From Paenisporosarcina sp050269735 (GTDB taxonomy: Bacteria > Bacillota > Bacilli > Bacillales_A > Planococcaceae): DNA of 64,000 nucleotides. The translations under genes and the position numbers were made by a program. The notes under the pieces were generated by a model. The model ran no database searches, was not told the DNA's origin, and was given only the letters and a program-made list of their open reading frames with translations. This document shows, piece after piece, positions 1 to 8,032 of this stretch. The stretch lies in assembly GCF_050269735.1 (NCBI RefSeq), contig NZ_JBNNIX010000001.1, positions 682,001 through 746,000 on the forward strand. The letters are read 5' to 3'. How positions within the stretch are numbered: the stretch's first letter is position 1; each line of letters begins with the position of its first letter.

Positions 1-723
1 ATGATCGGCGTAACCGCTGGTGAAGTTAAAAATCCGGAGAAATCGTTGGCAAGAGCCATTGATTCTGTTTTCTGGCGCATTTTGATTTTCTACGTAGGTG
101 CACTATTTGTCATCATGTCCATTTATCCTTGGGAGGAAATTGGATCAAAAGGAAGCCCGTTTGTCATGGCATTCGAACAAATCGGCATTCCAGGTGCTGC
201 TGGTATCATCAACTTCGTTATTTTGACTGCAGCATTATCTTCTTGTAACAGTGGGATTTTTAGTACAGGAAGAATGTTATTTAACTTAGCAGAACACGGG
301 GAAGCACCGAAGAAATTTGGACACCTGACTAGAAACGGGGTCCCTGGAAAAGCGGTCATTGCAACAGCAACTGTTTTATTGGTTGGCGTGGTTTTGAATT
401 ACATCGTGCCAGCTAAAGTGTTTACTTGGGTAACGAGTATCGCTACTTTCGGCGCTATCTGGACGTGGGGAATTATCCTGATTTCTCAAATACAGTTCCG
501 CAAGCAACTCAAACCGGCAGAGAAAGCAAAACTGAAATACAAAGTTCCTTTCTTCCCGCTTACATCGTATATTGCGCTTGCGTTCCTGGCGTTCGTAATT
601 GTAGTAATGGCGTATAGTCCAGACACTAGAATCGCATTGATTATTGGACCTCTATGGCTTGTCTTCTTAACGTTCTATTATTATGGAAAAGGGTTCAATA
701 AAAAGAACCGAGCTCATCGCTAA
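1..723 (+). CDS. APC-family amino acid permease (CycA/AapA-like), 5'-truncated
   Basis: C-terminal half of an amino acid-polyamine-organocation permease. The visible 240 residues closely follow the C-terminal part of E. coli CycA (D-serine/D-alanine/glycine permease) and Bacillus AapA: a cytoplasmic stretch with AGEVKNPEKSLARAI, then a membrane helix, the segment ALSSCNSGIFSTGRMLF, and several further hydrophobic helices ending in a basic tail (KGFNKKNRAHR). Family members are about 450-470 residues, so about half the gene lies before the window. The ATG at base 1 is probably an internal methionine, not the start. It would import small neutral amino acids with protons across the cytoplasmic membrane; the exact substrate cannot be read from this fragment. 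A hairpin terminator follows. Confidence 0.88.
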   Translation: MIGVTAGEVKNPEKSLARAIDSVFWRILIFYVGALFVIMSIYPWEEIGSKGSPFVMAFEQIGIPGAAGIINFVILTAALSSCNSGIFSTGRMLFNLAEHGEAPKKFGHLTRNGVPGKAVIATATVLLVGVVLNYIVPAKVFTWVTSIATFGAIWTWGIILISQIQFRKQLKPAEKAKLKYKVPFFPLTSYIALAFLAFVIVVMAYSPDTRIALIIGPLWLVFLTFYYYGKGFNKKNRAHR

Positions 724-735
724 TTCAAATTTATG

Positions 736-767
736 GCACCATGGACTTCGCGTCTGTGGTGCTTTTA
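736..767 (+). terminator. Rho-independent terminator after the permease
   Basis: An 11-bp imperfect stem (GCACCATGGAC paired with GTCTGTGGTGC, two mismatches) around a TTCGC loop, followed by a short T tract. It lies 13 bases after the permease stop. Confidence 0.7.
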
Positions 768-973
768 TCATTTAATCATGACATTCACGATTAGAAAGGG
801 TGAAATTGGGTTAAATACGGTATAAGAAGTAGATTTAAACTTGCGTAATAATCGATATATTCACATCAAGTAGAATTCCGAATATTTAGCATATTTATGC
901 ATTCATATATAGCTTTTTCTGTCGAATTAAACTACGATAAGATGAAGAAGAAATACCGAAGGGGGTTGGAGTT

Positions 974-3163
974 GTGGAGACAAATTATCCAAGACAATTA
1001 AGCAAAGATTTACTATTTGATTGGTTATGTCGTTTAGGAGACCAATACCAAACGAGTTTTGTCGTGACCGATCCAGATCAACCAAACAACCCGATAGTCT
1101 ATGTAAATAATGCGTTTTTACGATTAAGTGGCTATTCCCGCGAGGAAGTCCTTGGTGAAAATTGTCGTTTCCTGCAAGGTCCAGAAACGTTAGCCAGCTC
1201 CGTTTACAGCATACAAAATCAACTTGAGGATGGACATCCTGTACATACAGAACTATTAAACTATCGAAAAGATGGAACTCCATTTTGGAATGAATTAGTC
1301 ATCCAACCGCTTCGCGATGAAAAAGAAAACCTCTTATATCATATAGGGTTGCAAATGGACGTGACCAATCGAAAACAAACGGAAGCGCTGTTTGTCGTGC
1401 AACAAGAAATCTATCAAGGTATAGAAAAAGGGTACGCGCTAAATGTATTGCTTCAAAAAGTATGTGATGTGGCAGAAAGTTTCTTCCAACAACATACGAA
1501 AAGCTCGATTTTATTGCTGGATTCTGATGACCGTTTAATCGTAGCAGCAGCTCGTTCACTACCAGAGAGTTACAACCAGGCCATTCACGGAACGAAAATC
1601 GGATTAAATGTAGGTTCATGTGGAACGGCCGCGTATACGAAGGAAACAGTCATCGTTACGGATATTGAAACAGATCCTCTTTGGGCTGACTATCAGGAAC
1701 TTGCCCTATCCTATAACTTACGAGCTTGCTGGTCCATTCCGATCGTGACGCAAGACCAAAAAGTCGTAGGAACGATTGCGACTTATTTTACAAAACCAAA
1801 TAAACCGCGTGACGTTGACCTAGAATTCATAGAACGTTTGGCGCCGCTTATTTCTCTTGCCGTTAAATACTCGGATCATCAGGAAGAAGTATTGCGACTT
1901 GCTTATATGGACTCTGATACAGGTATTCCAAACCGACATTACTTCGTTAATGAATTAAAAGATTTAATGAATGAAAATGAACCCGGATTCGTTGCCATTA
2001 TAGAGCCATCCGAGTTTGCACATATTGGAGATGTATATGGTCGTGCTGCTGCAGATGATTTAATCAAGCAAATGTGCCAGCGTATTCAACGTGTTTGCAG
2101 ACGATCAGACGATGTCATCGCCCGGTTTGCAAGCCCTGCATTGATACTAGCTAGTTTAATTCCACCGTATGAAATTGATCGTTACACTTCCCGAATTATG
2201 GGCATTGCCAATGATCCATTCCTTATTGGGGAAGAAGAGGTCTTTATTACTCTTAAAATTGGCGTCATTCCTTTCCAAGGAAATTTAATTAATAGTGAAG
2301 AATTGATTCGTTCTGCAGATACCGCCATGTCAGACGCTAAGAAAAGGGCGGGGAATGCCTTGTCCTTCTTCACGGTCGATCAACACGAAGAAGCGAAGCG
2401 GGAACTTTCCATCATTAATCATCTTTCACATGCTTTGCAAAAAGATGAATTCTCCGTTCATGTCCAACCAAAAGTGGATTTACATACTGGTGAAATATTG
2501 TCATTTGAGGCTCTGGCAAGATGGTCTTCCAAAGAACTAGGTGAGGTACCGCCTGATGTTTTCATTCCAGCGGCTGAAAACTCCGGTAAAATCAGAGCGA
2601 TCGAAAAAATTGTCTTAACGAAAGTGTTGAAGTGGCTTCAAAGACGTAAACAGCATGGCAAACGCTTGATGCCAGTTGCCATCAATATTTCAACGGATCA
2701 CTTTTTCCATCCATACTTTGTCGCAGATTTACGACAAGCGATGCAAAGCTTTGGCATTCCAACGAAATATATTCGCATCGAAATCACGGAAAGTATTGGT
2801 CTTGTCGATTTCGAAATGGCGAAAAACATCTTTGAACAATTAAAACTAGCAGGATTTGAAAGTTCAGTTGATGACTTCGGCATGGGCTTCTCATCCCTAA
2901 GCTATTTGCAACAATTGCCGGTAAGTGAAATCAAAATCGATCGAAGCTTTATCTCGAAAATTGAAAACGAAGGCACGCTCGCGATAGTCCGTACCATCGT
3001 TCAGCTTGCCAACAATTTAAATATGCAATCCATCGCAGAGGGCATCGAAACCGTGGAGCAACTCACTATCCTTCGCACCATCGGATGCAAACGCGGCCAA
3101 GGCTACTACTTCTACAAACCAATGGCGTTCGAAGACATCGATGCGATTCTGGATAAACAATAA
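974..3163 (+). CDS. LOV-GAF-GGDEF(degenerate)-EAL protein, putative blue-light c-di-GMP phosphodiesterase
   Basis: A 729-residue cytoplasmic signalling protein. Residues about 28-135 form a PAS domain with the LOV signature GENCRFLQG; Cys64 is the residue that forms the flavin adduct in light in known LOV domains, and the TDPDQPNNPIVYVN and NYRKDGTPFWNEL stretches are also LOV-typical. A GAF domain follows (about 145-295). The GGDEF domain (about 300-465) has RFASPAL where active cyclases have RxGGDEF, so it should not make c-di-GMP. The EAL domain (about 480-729) keeps EALARW, the INIS Asn, EITES, DDFGMGFSS, KIDRSF, AEGIE and GQG, so it is predicted to hydrolyse c-di-GMP. Start: GTG at 974 behind a GGGGG-rich ribosome site. 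Monocistronic with its own terminator. Light control of a phosphodiesterase is inference. Confidence 0.92.
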   Translation: METNYPRQLSKDLLFDWLCRLGDQYQTSFVVTDPDQPNNPIVYVNNAFLRLSGYSREEVLGENCRFLQGPETLASSVYSIQNQLEDGHPVHTELLNYRKDGTPFWNELVIQPLRDEKENLLYHIGLQMDVTNRKQTEALFVVQQEIYQGIEKGYALNVLLQKVCDVAESFFQQHTKSSILLLDSDDRLIVAAARSLPESYNQAIHGTKIGLNVGSCGTAAYTKETVIVTDIETDPLWADYQELALSYNLRACWSIPIVTQDQKVVGTIATYFTKPNKPRDVDLEFIERLAPLISLAVKYSDHQEEVLRLAYMDSDTGIPNRHYFVNELKDLMNENEPGFVAIIEPSEFAHIGDVYGRAAADDLIKQMCQRIQRVCRRSDDVIARFASPALILASLIPPYEIDRYTSRIMGIANDPFLIGEEEVFITLKIGVIPFQGNLINSEELIRSADTAMSDAKKRAGNALSFFTVDQHEEAKRELSIINHLSHALQKDEFSVHVQPKVDLHTGEILSFEALARWSSKELGEVPPDVFIPAAENSGKIRAIEKIVLTKVLKWLQRRKQHGKRLMPVAINISTDHFFHPYFVADLRQAMQSFGIPTKYIRIEITESIGLVDFEMAKNIFEQLKLAGFESSVDDFGMGFSSLSYLQQLPVSEIKIDRSFISKIENEGTLAIVRTIVQLANNLNMQSIAEGIETVEQLTILRTIGCKRGQGYYFYKPMAFEDIDAILDKQ

Positions 3164-3167
3164 AACT

Positions 3168-3194
3168 AAAGACTGCCCAGGCAGTCTTTTTTTG
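3168..3194 (+). terminator. Terminator of the LOV-EAL gene
   Basis: Perfect 8-bp stem AGACTGCC/GGCAGTCT with a two-base loop and seven T residues, directly after the stop codon. Confidence 0.92.
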
Positions 3195-3214
3195 CGGTCA
3201 ACCTCTCCAACAGC

Positions 3215-3274
3215 AGCGTAGCGAAAACCAAACTAATTTGCCCCCTCACACTACTTGTTCGGGGTATTTTTGTG
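3215..3274 (+). repeat. Dispersed intergenic repeat (AGCGTAGCGAAAACC...TTCGGGGTATTTTTGTG), copy 1
   Basis: About 60 bp whose core TTTGCCCCCTC followed by TTCGGGGTATTTTTGTG recurs at 35297-35360 on the same strand and, on the opposite strand, around 15093-15150 and 15370-15430. Four imperfect copies lie in this window, all intergenic. No coding capacity is seen. The rest of the 392-base gap between the LOV-EAL gene and upp holds a terminator, a 21-bp-period array and the upp promoter. Confidence 0.7.
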
Positions 3275-3293
3275 GGGAAACTGGGTGGAGGGG

Positions 3294-3377
3294 GAATAAA
3301 CCTTGGATGAAGCGGAATAAATGGAGAGTGAAAATGAATTAAGCAACCGCGAAAGGGATTAAGCTGCTCACCAAAAG
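3294..3377 (+). repeat. 21-bp-period array, GAATAAA core (4 units)
   Basis: Cores GAATAAA, GAATAAA, GAATTAA and GATTAAG begin at 3294, 3315, 3336 and 3357, exactly 21 bases apart, with unrelated sequence between them. The same core and period return at 35376 and, inverted, at 28557. Confidence 0.75.
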
Positions 3378-3515
3378 AAACATTTCAAAATGAGAGGGAA
3401 TCACCAAAAACCGCTCCTATCTGAGTGGAACCTTTAACACAGTTACGGTATCATATAATCTGAACTTTCTTAAAAATGTAAATATGAAGCAAGTCGAGCG
3501 TTTTCGATATTTTCT

Positions 3516-3523
3516 GCTATAAT
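3516..3523 (+). promoter_or_regulatory. Extended -10 promoter of upp
   Basis: TGCTATAAT, a perfect extended -10 box, ends 32 bases before the upp ATG. No convincing -35 hexamer is present 17 bases upstream, which is usual for extended -10 promoters. A GGAGAGG ribosome site lies between it and the gene. Confidence 0.65.
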
Positions 3524-3555
3524 AGATAAAGTTTGAACGTAAAGGAGAGGACATA

Positions 3556-4185
3556 ATGGGAAAAGTATACGTATTTGATCATCCATTGATCCAACATAAA
3601 TTAACATATATCCGTGACAAGAAGACGGGTACAAAAGAATTCCGTGAATTGGTAGACGAAGTGGCAACATTGATGGCTTTTGAAATTACACGTGATATGC
3701 CTCTAGACGATGTAGATGTTGAAACACCTGTAACAACTGCAAAAGCAAAAGTATTGTCAGGTAAAAAACTAGGCATCGTGCCAATTCTACGTGCAGGTAT
3801 CGGAATGGTAGATGGTATTTTGACATTAATCCCAGCGGCAAAAGTCGGTCATATCGGCTTATACCGTGATCCAGAAACTTTACAACCTATCGAATATTAT
3901 GTGAAGCTCCCAGCAGACGTTGAAGAGCGTGATTTTATATTAGTAGACCCAATGCTTGCAACGGGTGGATCTGCACTTGTAGCAATCAATGCATTGAAAA
4001 AACGCGGTGCGAAAAACATTAAATTTATGTGTCTAATCGCCGCTCCTGAAGGTGTGGAAGTTCTTCAAGAAGCTCACCCTGATGTTGATATCTACATTGC
4101 TGCCCTTGACGAAAAATTGGACGACCATGGTTACATCGTGCCAGGACTTGGCGACGCTGGTGACCGTTTGTTCGGAACAAAATAA
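3556..4185 (+). CDS. upp: Uracil phosphoribosyltransferase
   Basis: 209 residues, the usual length of Upp. It converts uracil plus PRPP to UMP in pyrimidine salvage in the cytoplasm. Visible family features are the N-terminal VYVFDHPLIQHKLTYIRD, the LRAGIGMVDG loop, the PRPP-binding motif LVDPMLATGGSA at about 133-144, and the C-terminal IVPGLGDAGDRLFGTK that binds uracil. The start is ATG with an AAAGGAGAGG ribosome site. It has its own promoter; in related genomes it sits just upstream of the atp operon, as here, but about 1.15 kb of relic and repeat DNA now separates the two. Confidence 0.98.
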   Translation: MGKVYVFDHPLIQHKLTYIRDKKTGTKEFRELVDEVATLMAFEITRDMPLDDVDVETPVTTAKAKVLSGKKLGIVPILRAGIGMVDGILTLIPAAKVGHIGLYRDPETLQPIEYYVKLPADVEERDFILVDPMLATGGSALVAINALKKRGAKNIKFMCLIAAPEGVEVLQEAHPDVDIYIAALDEKLDDHGYIVPGLGDAGDRLFGTK

Positions 4186-4188
4186 GTA

Positions 4189-4312
4189 AGCGACGTGCAG
4201 GAAAAATGGCCGTTCTTTAGTGAAGTCGGTTCTTGTATTGCCTGATACGACTGAACGTCCATAAGGAATTGCAGCCGGTAAATTGAAACTGGCTGGTACG
4301 GACGAAGAAGCC
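4189..4312 (+). pseudogene. Relic of UDP-N-acetylglucosamine 2-epimerase (mnaA/wecB) 3' end
   Basis: Reading from 4235 gives VLVLPDTTERP, a TAA stop at 4262-4264, then GIAAGKLKLAGTDEE. This matches the conserved C-terminal region of bacterial UDP-GlcNAc 2-epimerases (Bacillus MnaA has VLVLRDTTERPEG followed by AGTLKLAGTDEE). Just upstream, in another frame, DVQEKWPFFSE resembles the preceding epimerase segment GVQEEAPSLGK, so a frameshift lies near 4225. The N-terminal two thirds are gone. In several Bacillales the epimerase gene lies between upp and the atp operon, so this looks like a gene decaying in place. The identification rests on pattern recognition of about 35 codons. Confidence 0.75.
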
Positions 4313-4366
4313 AAGAAGAATCGTTGAAACGTTAAAAGTCTATTTATATAAGTAGAAATTACAAAA

Positions 4367-4392
4367 AGGGACCGCCTTGGCAGTCCCTTTTC
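4367..4392 (+). terminator. Terminator of the upp unit
   Basis: Stem AGGGACCGCC/GGCAGTCCCT (one mismatch), TT loop, then TTTT. Degraded copies of the same hairpin open each of the following tandem repeat units. Confidence 0.75.
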
Positions 4393-5062
4393 TTGTTTCT
4401 ACATAATTTTAGTTGAAAAAATATAGAGTCACGTAGCAAATATCGAGGTTCACGTAAGAAAATCAAGAGTTGAAGTAGGAATTATCTAGTTTCCGCGAAA
4501 TATCCTCTTGAAAAAAGGGAATATAGCAAAGAAATCATCATATGGTACCGCCTGAGCAGCCCCTTTACAGTGTCTACAAAATCTCAGTTGTAAAAATCGA
4601 GGTTCACGTAGGAAATAACGCGGGTGACGTAGGAAAAATCACGGTTGACGTAGGAATCACATAGTTTCCGCGAAAGATCGCTTTGAAACAAGCGGATATA
4701 GTAAAGAAATCATAACAGGGGACCACCAGGGCATTCCCTTTACAGTGTCTACAAAATCTCAGTTGTAAAATTCGAGGTTCACGTAGGAAATAACGAGGGT
4801 GACGTAGGAAAAATCGCGGTTGACGTAGGAAAAATCAGAGTTCACGTAGGAATCACATAGTTTCCGCGAAAGATCGCTTTGAAACAAGGGGATATAGCAA
4901 AGAAATCATCATATGGAACCGCCTTGGCAGTCCCTTTTCTTATGTCTACAAAATCTTAGTTGTAAAAATTAAGACTCACGTAGGAAAAATCGCGGTTGAC
5001 GTAGGAATTATCTAGATTCCGTGAAAGATCGCTTTGAAACAAGTAGATATAGCAAAGAAATC
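4368..5062 (+). repeat. Four tandem ~150-195 bp units carrying the CGTAGGAAAAA 21-bp array
   Basis: Units begin at about 4368, 4544, 4719 and 4915. Each holds a copy of the upp terminator hairpin, then TCTACAAAATCTCAGTTGTA, then two to four CGTAGGAAA cores 21 bases apart (for example 4607, 4628, 4649), then a common tail with TTTCCGCGAAAGATCGCTTTG and ATATAGCAAAGAAATC. Units differ mainly in the number of 21-bp steps. The gap from 4186 to 5341 holds no intact gene: it contains the epimerase relic, this array and the atp promoter. The same core in opposite orientation forms the array after spoIIID. Confidence 0.88.
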
Positions 5063-5194
5063 TCTTAAGCCGAGAAAAACAGATAGTTAACATACTAAAT
5101 AATTCTATTTCCATAACAACTTATCCTGCTGTTCCCAAATTTGTCGACAATATGTCGAGTGAGGCGACTTTGTGAAGTTTTTCACGGGAATCAA

Positions 5195-5223
5195 TTGACA
5201 TCATTTTACCCCTATTGTATGCT
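5195..5223 (+). promoter_or_regulatory. SigA promoter of the atp operon
   Basis: A consensus -35 box TTGACA (5195-5200), a 17-base spacer and a -10 box TATGCT (5218-5223). The leader to the first gene is about 110 bases. It is the best-matching housekeeping promoter in the window, as expected for ATP synthase. Confidence 0.85.
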
Positions 5224-5341
5224 TACAAAGGGTATGAATGAGAGGGCTTTCATGGGTTGAAATAACGCTGAAACCTTATCATATCTGCTTTCTATCAGGT
5301 TCACGGTTTTTACAAAATACTGCAAAAACGTGAGGATTATT

Positions 5342-5554
5342 ATGCGTCAAACGAGACGTCCTTTTCAAGAAATGGCCCTTTATTCGGCTATTCTCTCACA
5401 ACTTGTTGGTTCTATTTTAATCGGAGTTTTCACTGGAATGTGGCTTGATGATAAAATAGGTACCACCCCGTTATTTTTAGTACTTTTTCTGTTCATTGGC
5501 CTTGCAGCCGGTGTAGCAGCCATGATTCTGACCATTCGAATGAGCAATTTGTGA
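5342..5554 (+). CDS. atpZ: AtpZ/AtpI-family small membrane protein
   Basis: About 70 residues with two hydrophobic helices (about 12-33 and 41-65). It begins MRQTRRPFQEMALYSAI, typical of the short AtpZ/AtpI-type protein that opens atp operons in Bacillales and is linked to Mg2+ uptake or c-ring assembly. A GTG at 5330 would add four residues; ATG 5342 is preferred because GTGAGGA lies just upstream of it. The larger AtpI partner usually found next is absent: the 240 bases before atpB hold no convincing reading frame. Confidence 0.85.
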   Translation: MRQTRRPFQEMALYSAILSQLVGSILIGVFTGMWLDDKIGTTPLFLVLFLFIGLAAGVAAMILTIRMSNL

Positions 5555-5718
5555 TTTCGAACGGTATTTATGTATAGGAAGAAACTATTGTTAAAGTTTC
5601 AAATGCAAGACCATACATAGTAACAGCATTCCGTGTTAAAAATCCCTTGCAACAAATTCTTTCAGCTTGCCATGAAGAATGTCGAATCCTGAAAGAACAT
5701 GAATTCAGTAATCTCGAT

Positions 5719-5740
5719 TGTCTACTATTAATAGTAGACA
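5719..5740. repeat. 22-bp perfect palindrome upstream of atpB
   Basis: A perfect inverted repeat with half-site TGTCTACTATT (5719-5729) and no loop, 55 bases before the atpB start. It could be an operator, an mRNA hairpin or an RNA-processing site. It lies in the stretch where atpI normally sits. No T tract follows, so it is not a terminator. Confidence 0.7.
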
Positions 5741-5794
5741 GGATTATATACATGAAAAACTCTATACCGAATTGTGAAAGAGAGGTGAATGCAC

Positions 5795-6505
5795 GTGCAT
5801 CATGAGAACCCGACGGTGGTATGGCTTGGGCTTACGTTCAACCTATCAAACGTTATGATGCTAACAGTAACGGCACTTATTGTTCTATTAATTGCAGTAG
5901 TTTCTACTCGGAACTTAAGTTTAAAGCCAACTGGTATGCAAAATTTTATGGAGTGGTTAATGGACTTCGTAAAAGGGATTATCAAAAGCAATATGGACTG
6001 GAATACAGGTGGACGATTCCATGTTCTGGGTCTCACGCTTATCATGTTCATCTTTGTTGCGAACATGTTAGGTTTACCATTTTCAATCGTTATCCATGGT
6101 GAATTGTGGTGGAAATCTCCAACCGCAGATCCAATCGTAACGATGACGTTAGCAGTTATGGTCATGATATTAACTCATTACTATGGCATCAAATTAAAAG
6201 GCGTTTCCGAATACGGAAAAGATTTCTTAAAACCTTTACCGTTCCTTCTGCCCCTTAAGATTGTAGAAGAGTTCGCCAATACGGTTACACTTGGTCTTCG
6301 ACTTTACGGGAACATTTATGCAGGGGAAGTATTGCTAGGTTTACTAGCAGGTCTTGGTGGCGCTGGTATTTTAGGTTTTGCAGGAGCTTTGCTTCCAACA
6401 TTAGCTTGGCAAGGTTTCTCAATATTCGTCGGAACGATTCAATCGTTCATCTTCGTCATTTTAACAATGGTTTATATGTCTCATAAAGTGAGTCATGATC
6501 ATTAA
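5795..6505 (+). CDS. atpB: F1Fo ATP synthase subunit a
   Basis: 236-residue integral membrane subunit of Fo, forming the proton half-channels next to the c-ring. Recognisable segments are WLGLTFNLSNVMMLTV, NMLGLPFSI, the ELWWKSPTADP loop, and the functional helix EEFANTVTLGLRLYGNIYAGE with the essential arginine in LGLRLYGN. GTG 5795 is chosen as start: MHHENPTVVWLGLTF then aligns end to end with B. subtilis AtpB, and AGAGAGGTG sits seven bases upstream. An in-frame ATG at 5789 is too close to that ribosome site. Confidence 0.97.
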   Translation: MHHENPTVVWLGLTFNLSNVMMLTVTALIVLLIAVVSTRNLSLKPTGMQNFMEWLMDFVKGIIKSNMDWNTGGRFHVLGLTLIMFIFVANMLGLPFSIVIHGELWWKSPTADPIVTMTLAVMVMILTHYYGIKLKGVSEYGKDFLKPLPFLLPLKIVEEFANTVTLGLRLYGNIYAGEVLLGLLAGLGGAGILGFAGALLPTLAWQGFSIFVGTIQSFIFVILTMVYMSHKVSHDH

Positions 6506-6562
6506 GTATAACTTGTTCAATATGAACAAAGAAAAAACAAAACTCAAGGAGGCAACACACAC

Positions 6563-6787
6563 ATGGAAGGTTCAATTGGTATTTTAGCAGCAGCAATCGC
6601 AATCGGTTTAGGAGCTCTTGGAGCAGGTATTGGTAACGGATTAATCGTTTCAAAAACAATCGAAGGTATGGCTCGTCAACCTGAAGCACGTGGTTTATTA
6701 CAAACAACAATGTACATCGGGGTTGCATTAGTAGAAGCACTTCCTATCATCGCAGTAGTTATCGCGTTCATCGTTTTAAACCGATAA
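6563..6787 (+). CDS. atpE: F1Fo ATP synthase subunit c
   Basis: 74-residue two-helix hairpin that forms the rotating c-ring. It has the glycine-rich first helix (IGLGALGAGIGNG), the polar loop MARQPEA that contacts gamma/epsilon, and the ion-binding carboxylate Glu58 in GVALVEALP. The Ser/Thr next to the carboxylate that marks Na+-translocating rings is absent (EAL), so it should use protons. Strong ribosome site AAGGAGG, fitting the need for many copies. The 150-base gap to atpF may allow differential expression. Confidence 0.97.
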   Translation: MEGSIGILAAAIAIGLGALGAGIGNGLIVSKTIEGMARQPEARGLLQTTMYIGVALVEALPIIAVVIAFIVLNR

Positions 6788-6938
6788 TATATAAAGACTT
6801 AAAAATGACAATGGCGAAGTTGATCTTTGACGATTCTTCGTCATTCTCTTATGAATGTTTGAACGTTTTGTAAAATAGAAAACTCATCTGTTTAGATTCA
6901 GATAAAGACTTGAAGCTCTTGAAGGGAGTGAAACAATC

Positions 6939-7472
6939 GTGTTTTTGGATTACCTCGTCCTAAATGCCACTACAGAACATGCTGTTGAAGCACTTAACAC
7001 TGGTGACATTTTTGCTACTTTAACCGTTTTCATCCTTTTGATGTTCCTATTGAAGAAATTCGCATGGGGCCCATTAATGGGTGTAATGAAACAACGTGAA
7101 GATTTGATTGCAAGTGAAATCGAAGCTGCTGAAAATAGCCGCCTAGAATCACATCAATTATTAGAAGAACAACGTGCCCTTTTAAAGGAAGCACGCACAG
7201 AAGCACAAGCGATTGTTGAAAACGCGAAGCAACAAGGCGATGCACAACGTGAAGAAATCATCACAACTGCACGCGCTGAAGCAGGCCGTTTGAAAGAATC
7301 AGCTGTCCGTGAGATTGAAACAGAAAAAGAAAAAGCTATCGCAGCAGTACGCGAAGAAGTTGTATCTCTATCTGTTCTTGCAGCATCTAAAGTTCTTGGA
7401 AAACAAATTTCTGAAGAAGATAACCGTGCGTTAATCGAAGAAACGATTGCGAAGGCAGGCGATGTAGTGTGA
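6939..7472 (+). CDS. atpF: F1Fo ATP synthase subunit b
   Basis: 177-residue peripheral stalk subunit: one N-terminal membrane helix (about 22-40, IFATLTVFILLMFLLKKFAW) followed by a long, charged, alanine/glutamate-rich helix (about 50-160) that dimerises and binds delta. GTG start behind GAAGGGAGTG. The last codons overlap the atpH start by four bases (GTGA), which couples translation of the two stalk subunits. Confidence 0.97.
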   Translation: MFLDYLVLNATTEHAVEALNTGDIFATLTVFILLMFLLKKFAWGPLMGVMKQREDLIASEIEAAENSRLESHQLLEEQRALLKEARTEAQAIVENAKQQGDAQREEIITTARAEAGRLKESAVREIETEKEKAIAAVREEVVSLSVLAASKVLGKQISEEDNRALIEETIAKAGDVV

Positions 7473-8005
7473 GTCAATCAACTGCAGCGAAACGTTATGC
7501 CCTAGCATTGTTTCAACTAGCACAACAACATAACCAACTAGCTCACGTGGAAGAAGATTTCCGTGAAGTGAAAGTGGTATTTAAAGAAAATCGCGAATTG
7601 CAAGTAATGCTTGCATCTCCAAAACTTTCTTTAGACCGTAAAAAAGAGTTGATTCGTGAGTTATTCGGTAAAGCTAATCCATTCGTAGTGAATACACTGC
7701 AGGTGTTAATTGACCGTAAACGAATCAATGAAGTAGTAGCAGTCGCTACTGAATTTGAAACACTTTCAAACGAAGCACAAGGTATTGCTGACGCGAAAGT
7801 ATTCTCTACACGTCCTTTGACTGATGATGAGCGTACTGCGATTTCGTCTGCATTCGCACAGAAAGTAGGAGTACGATCTTTACGCATTGAAAACGAAATT
7901 GATCCATCATTGATTGGTGGCATTCGTCTTCAAATCGGAAATCGTATTTTCGATAGCAGCGTAAGCGCTAAGCTAGACCGCTTGAAAAAACAACTTATTG
8001 GTTAA
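7469..8005 (+). CDS. atpH: F1Fo ATP synthase subunit delta
   Basis: 178-residue OSCP/delta subunit that ties the b-stalk to the top of F1. It starts SQSTAAKRYALALFQLA and has the family's C-terminal IGGIRLQIGNRIFDSSV. GTG start overlapping the atpF stop. Confidence 0.97.
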   Translation: MSQSTAAKRYALALFQLAQQHNQLAHVEEDFREVKVVFKENRELQVMLASPKLSLDRKKELIRELFGKANPFVVNTLQVLIDRKRINEVVAVATEFETLSNEAQGIADAKVFSTRPLTDDERTAISSAFAQKVGVRSLRIENEIDPSLIGGIRLQIGNRIFDSSVSAKLDRLKKQLIG

Positions 8006-8032
8006 TATTATGAAATGAAAGAGGTGACATAC

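Noticed and set aside
2090..2180. Active diguanylate cyclase in the LOV protein
   Set aside because: The GGDEF signature is replaced by RFASPAL, which removes the metal and substrate ligands.
8015..8032. Upstream ATG for atpA
   Set aside because: It precedes the ribosome site; ATG 8033 matches the family N-terminus.
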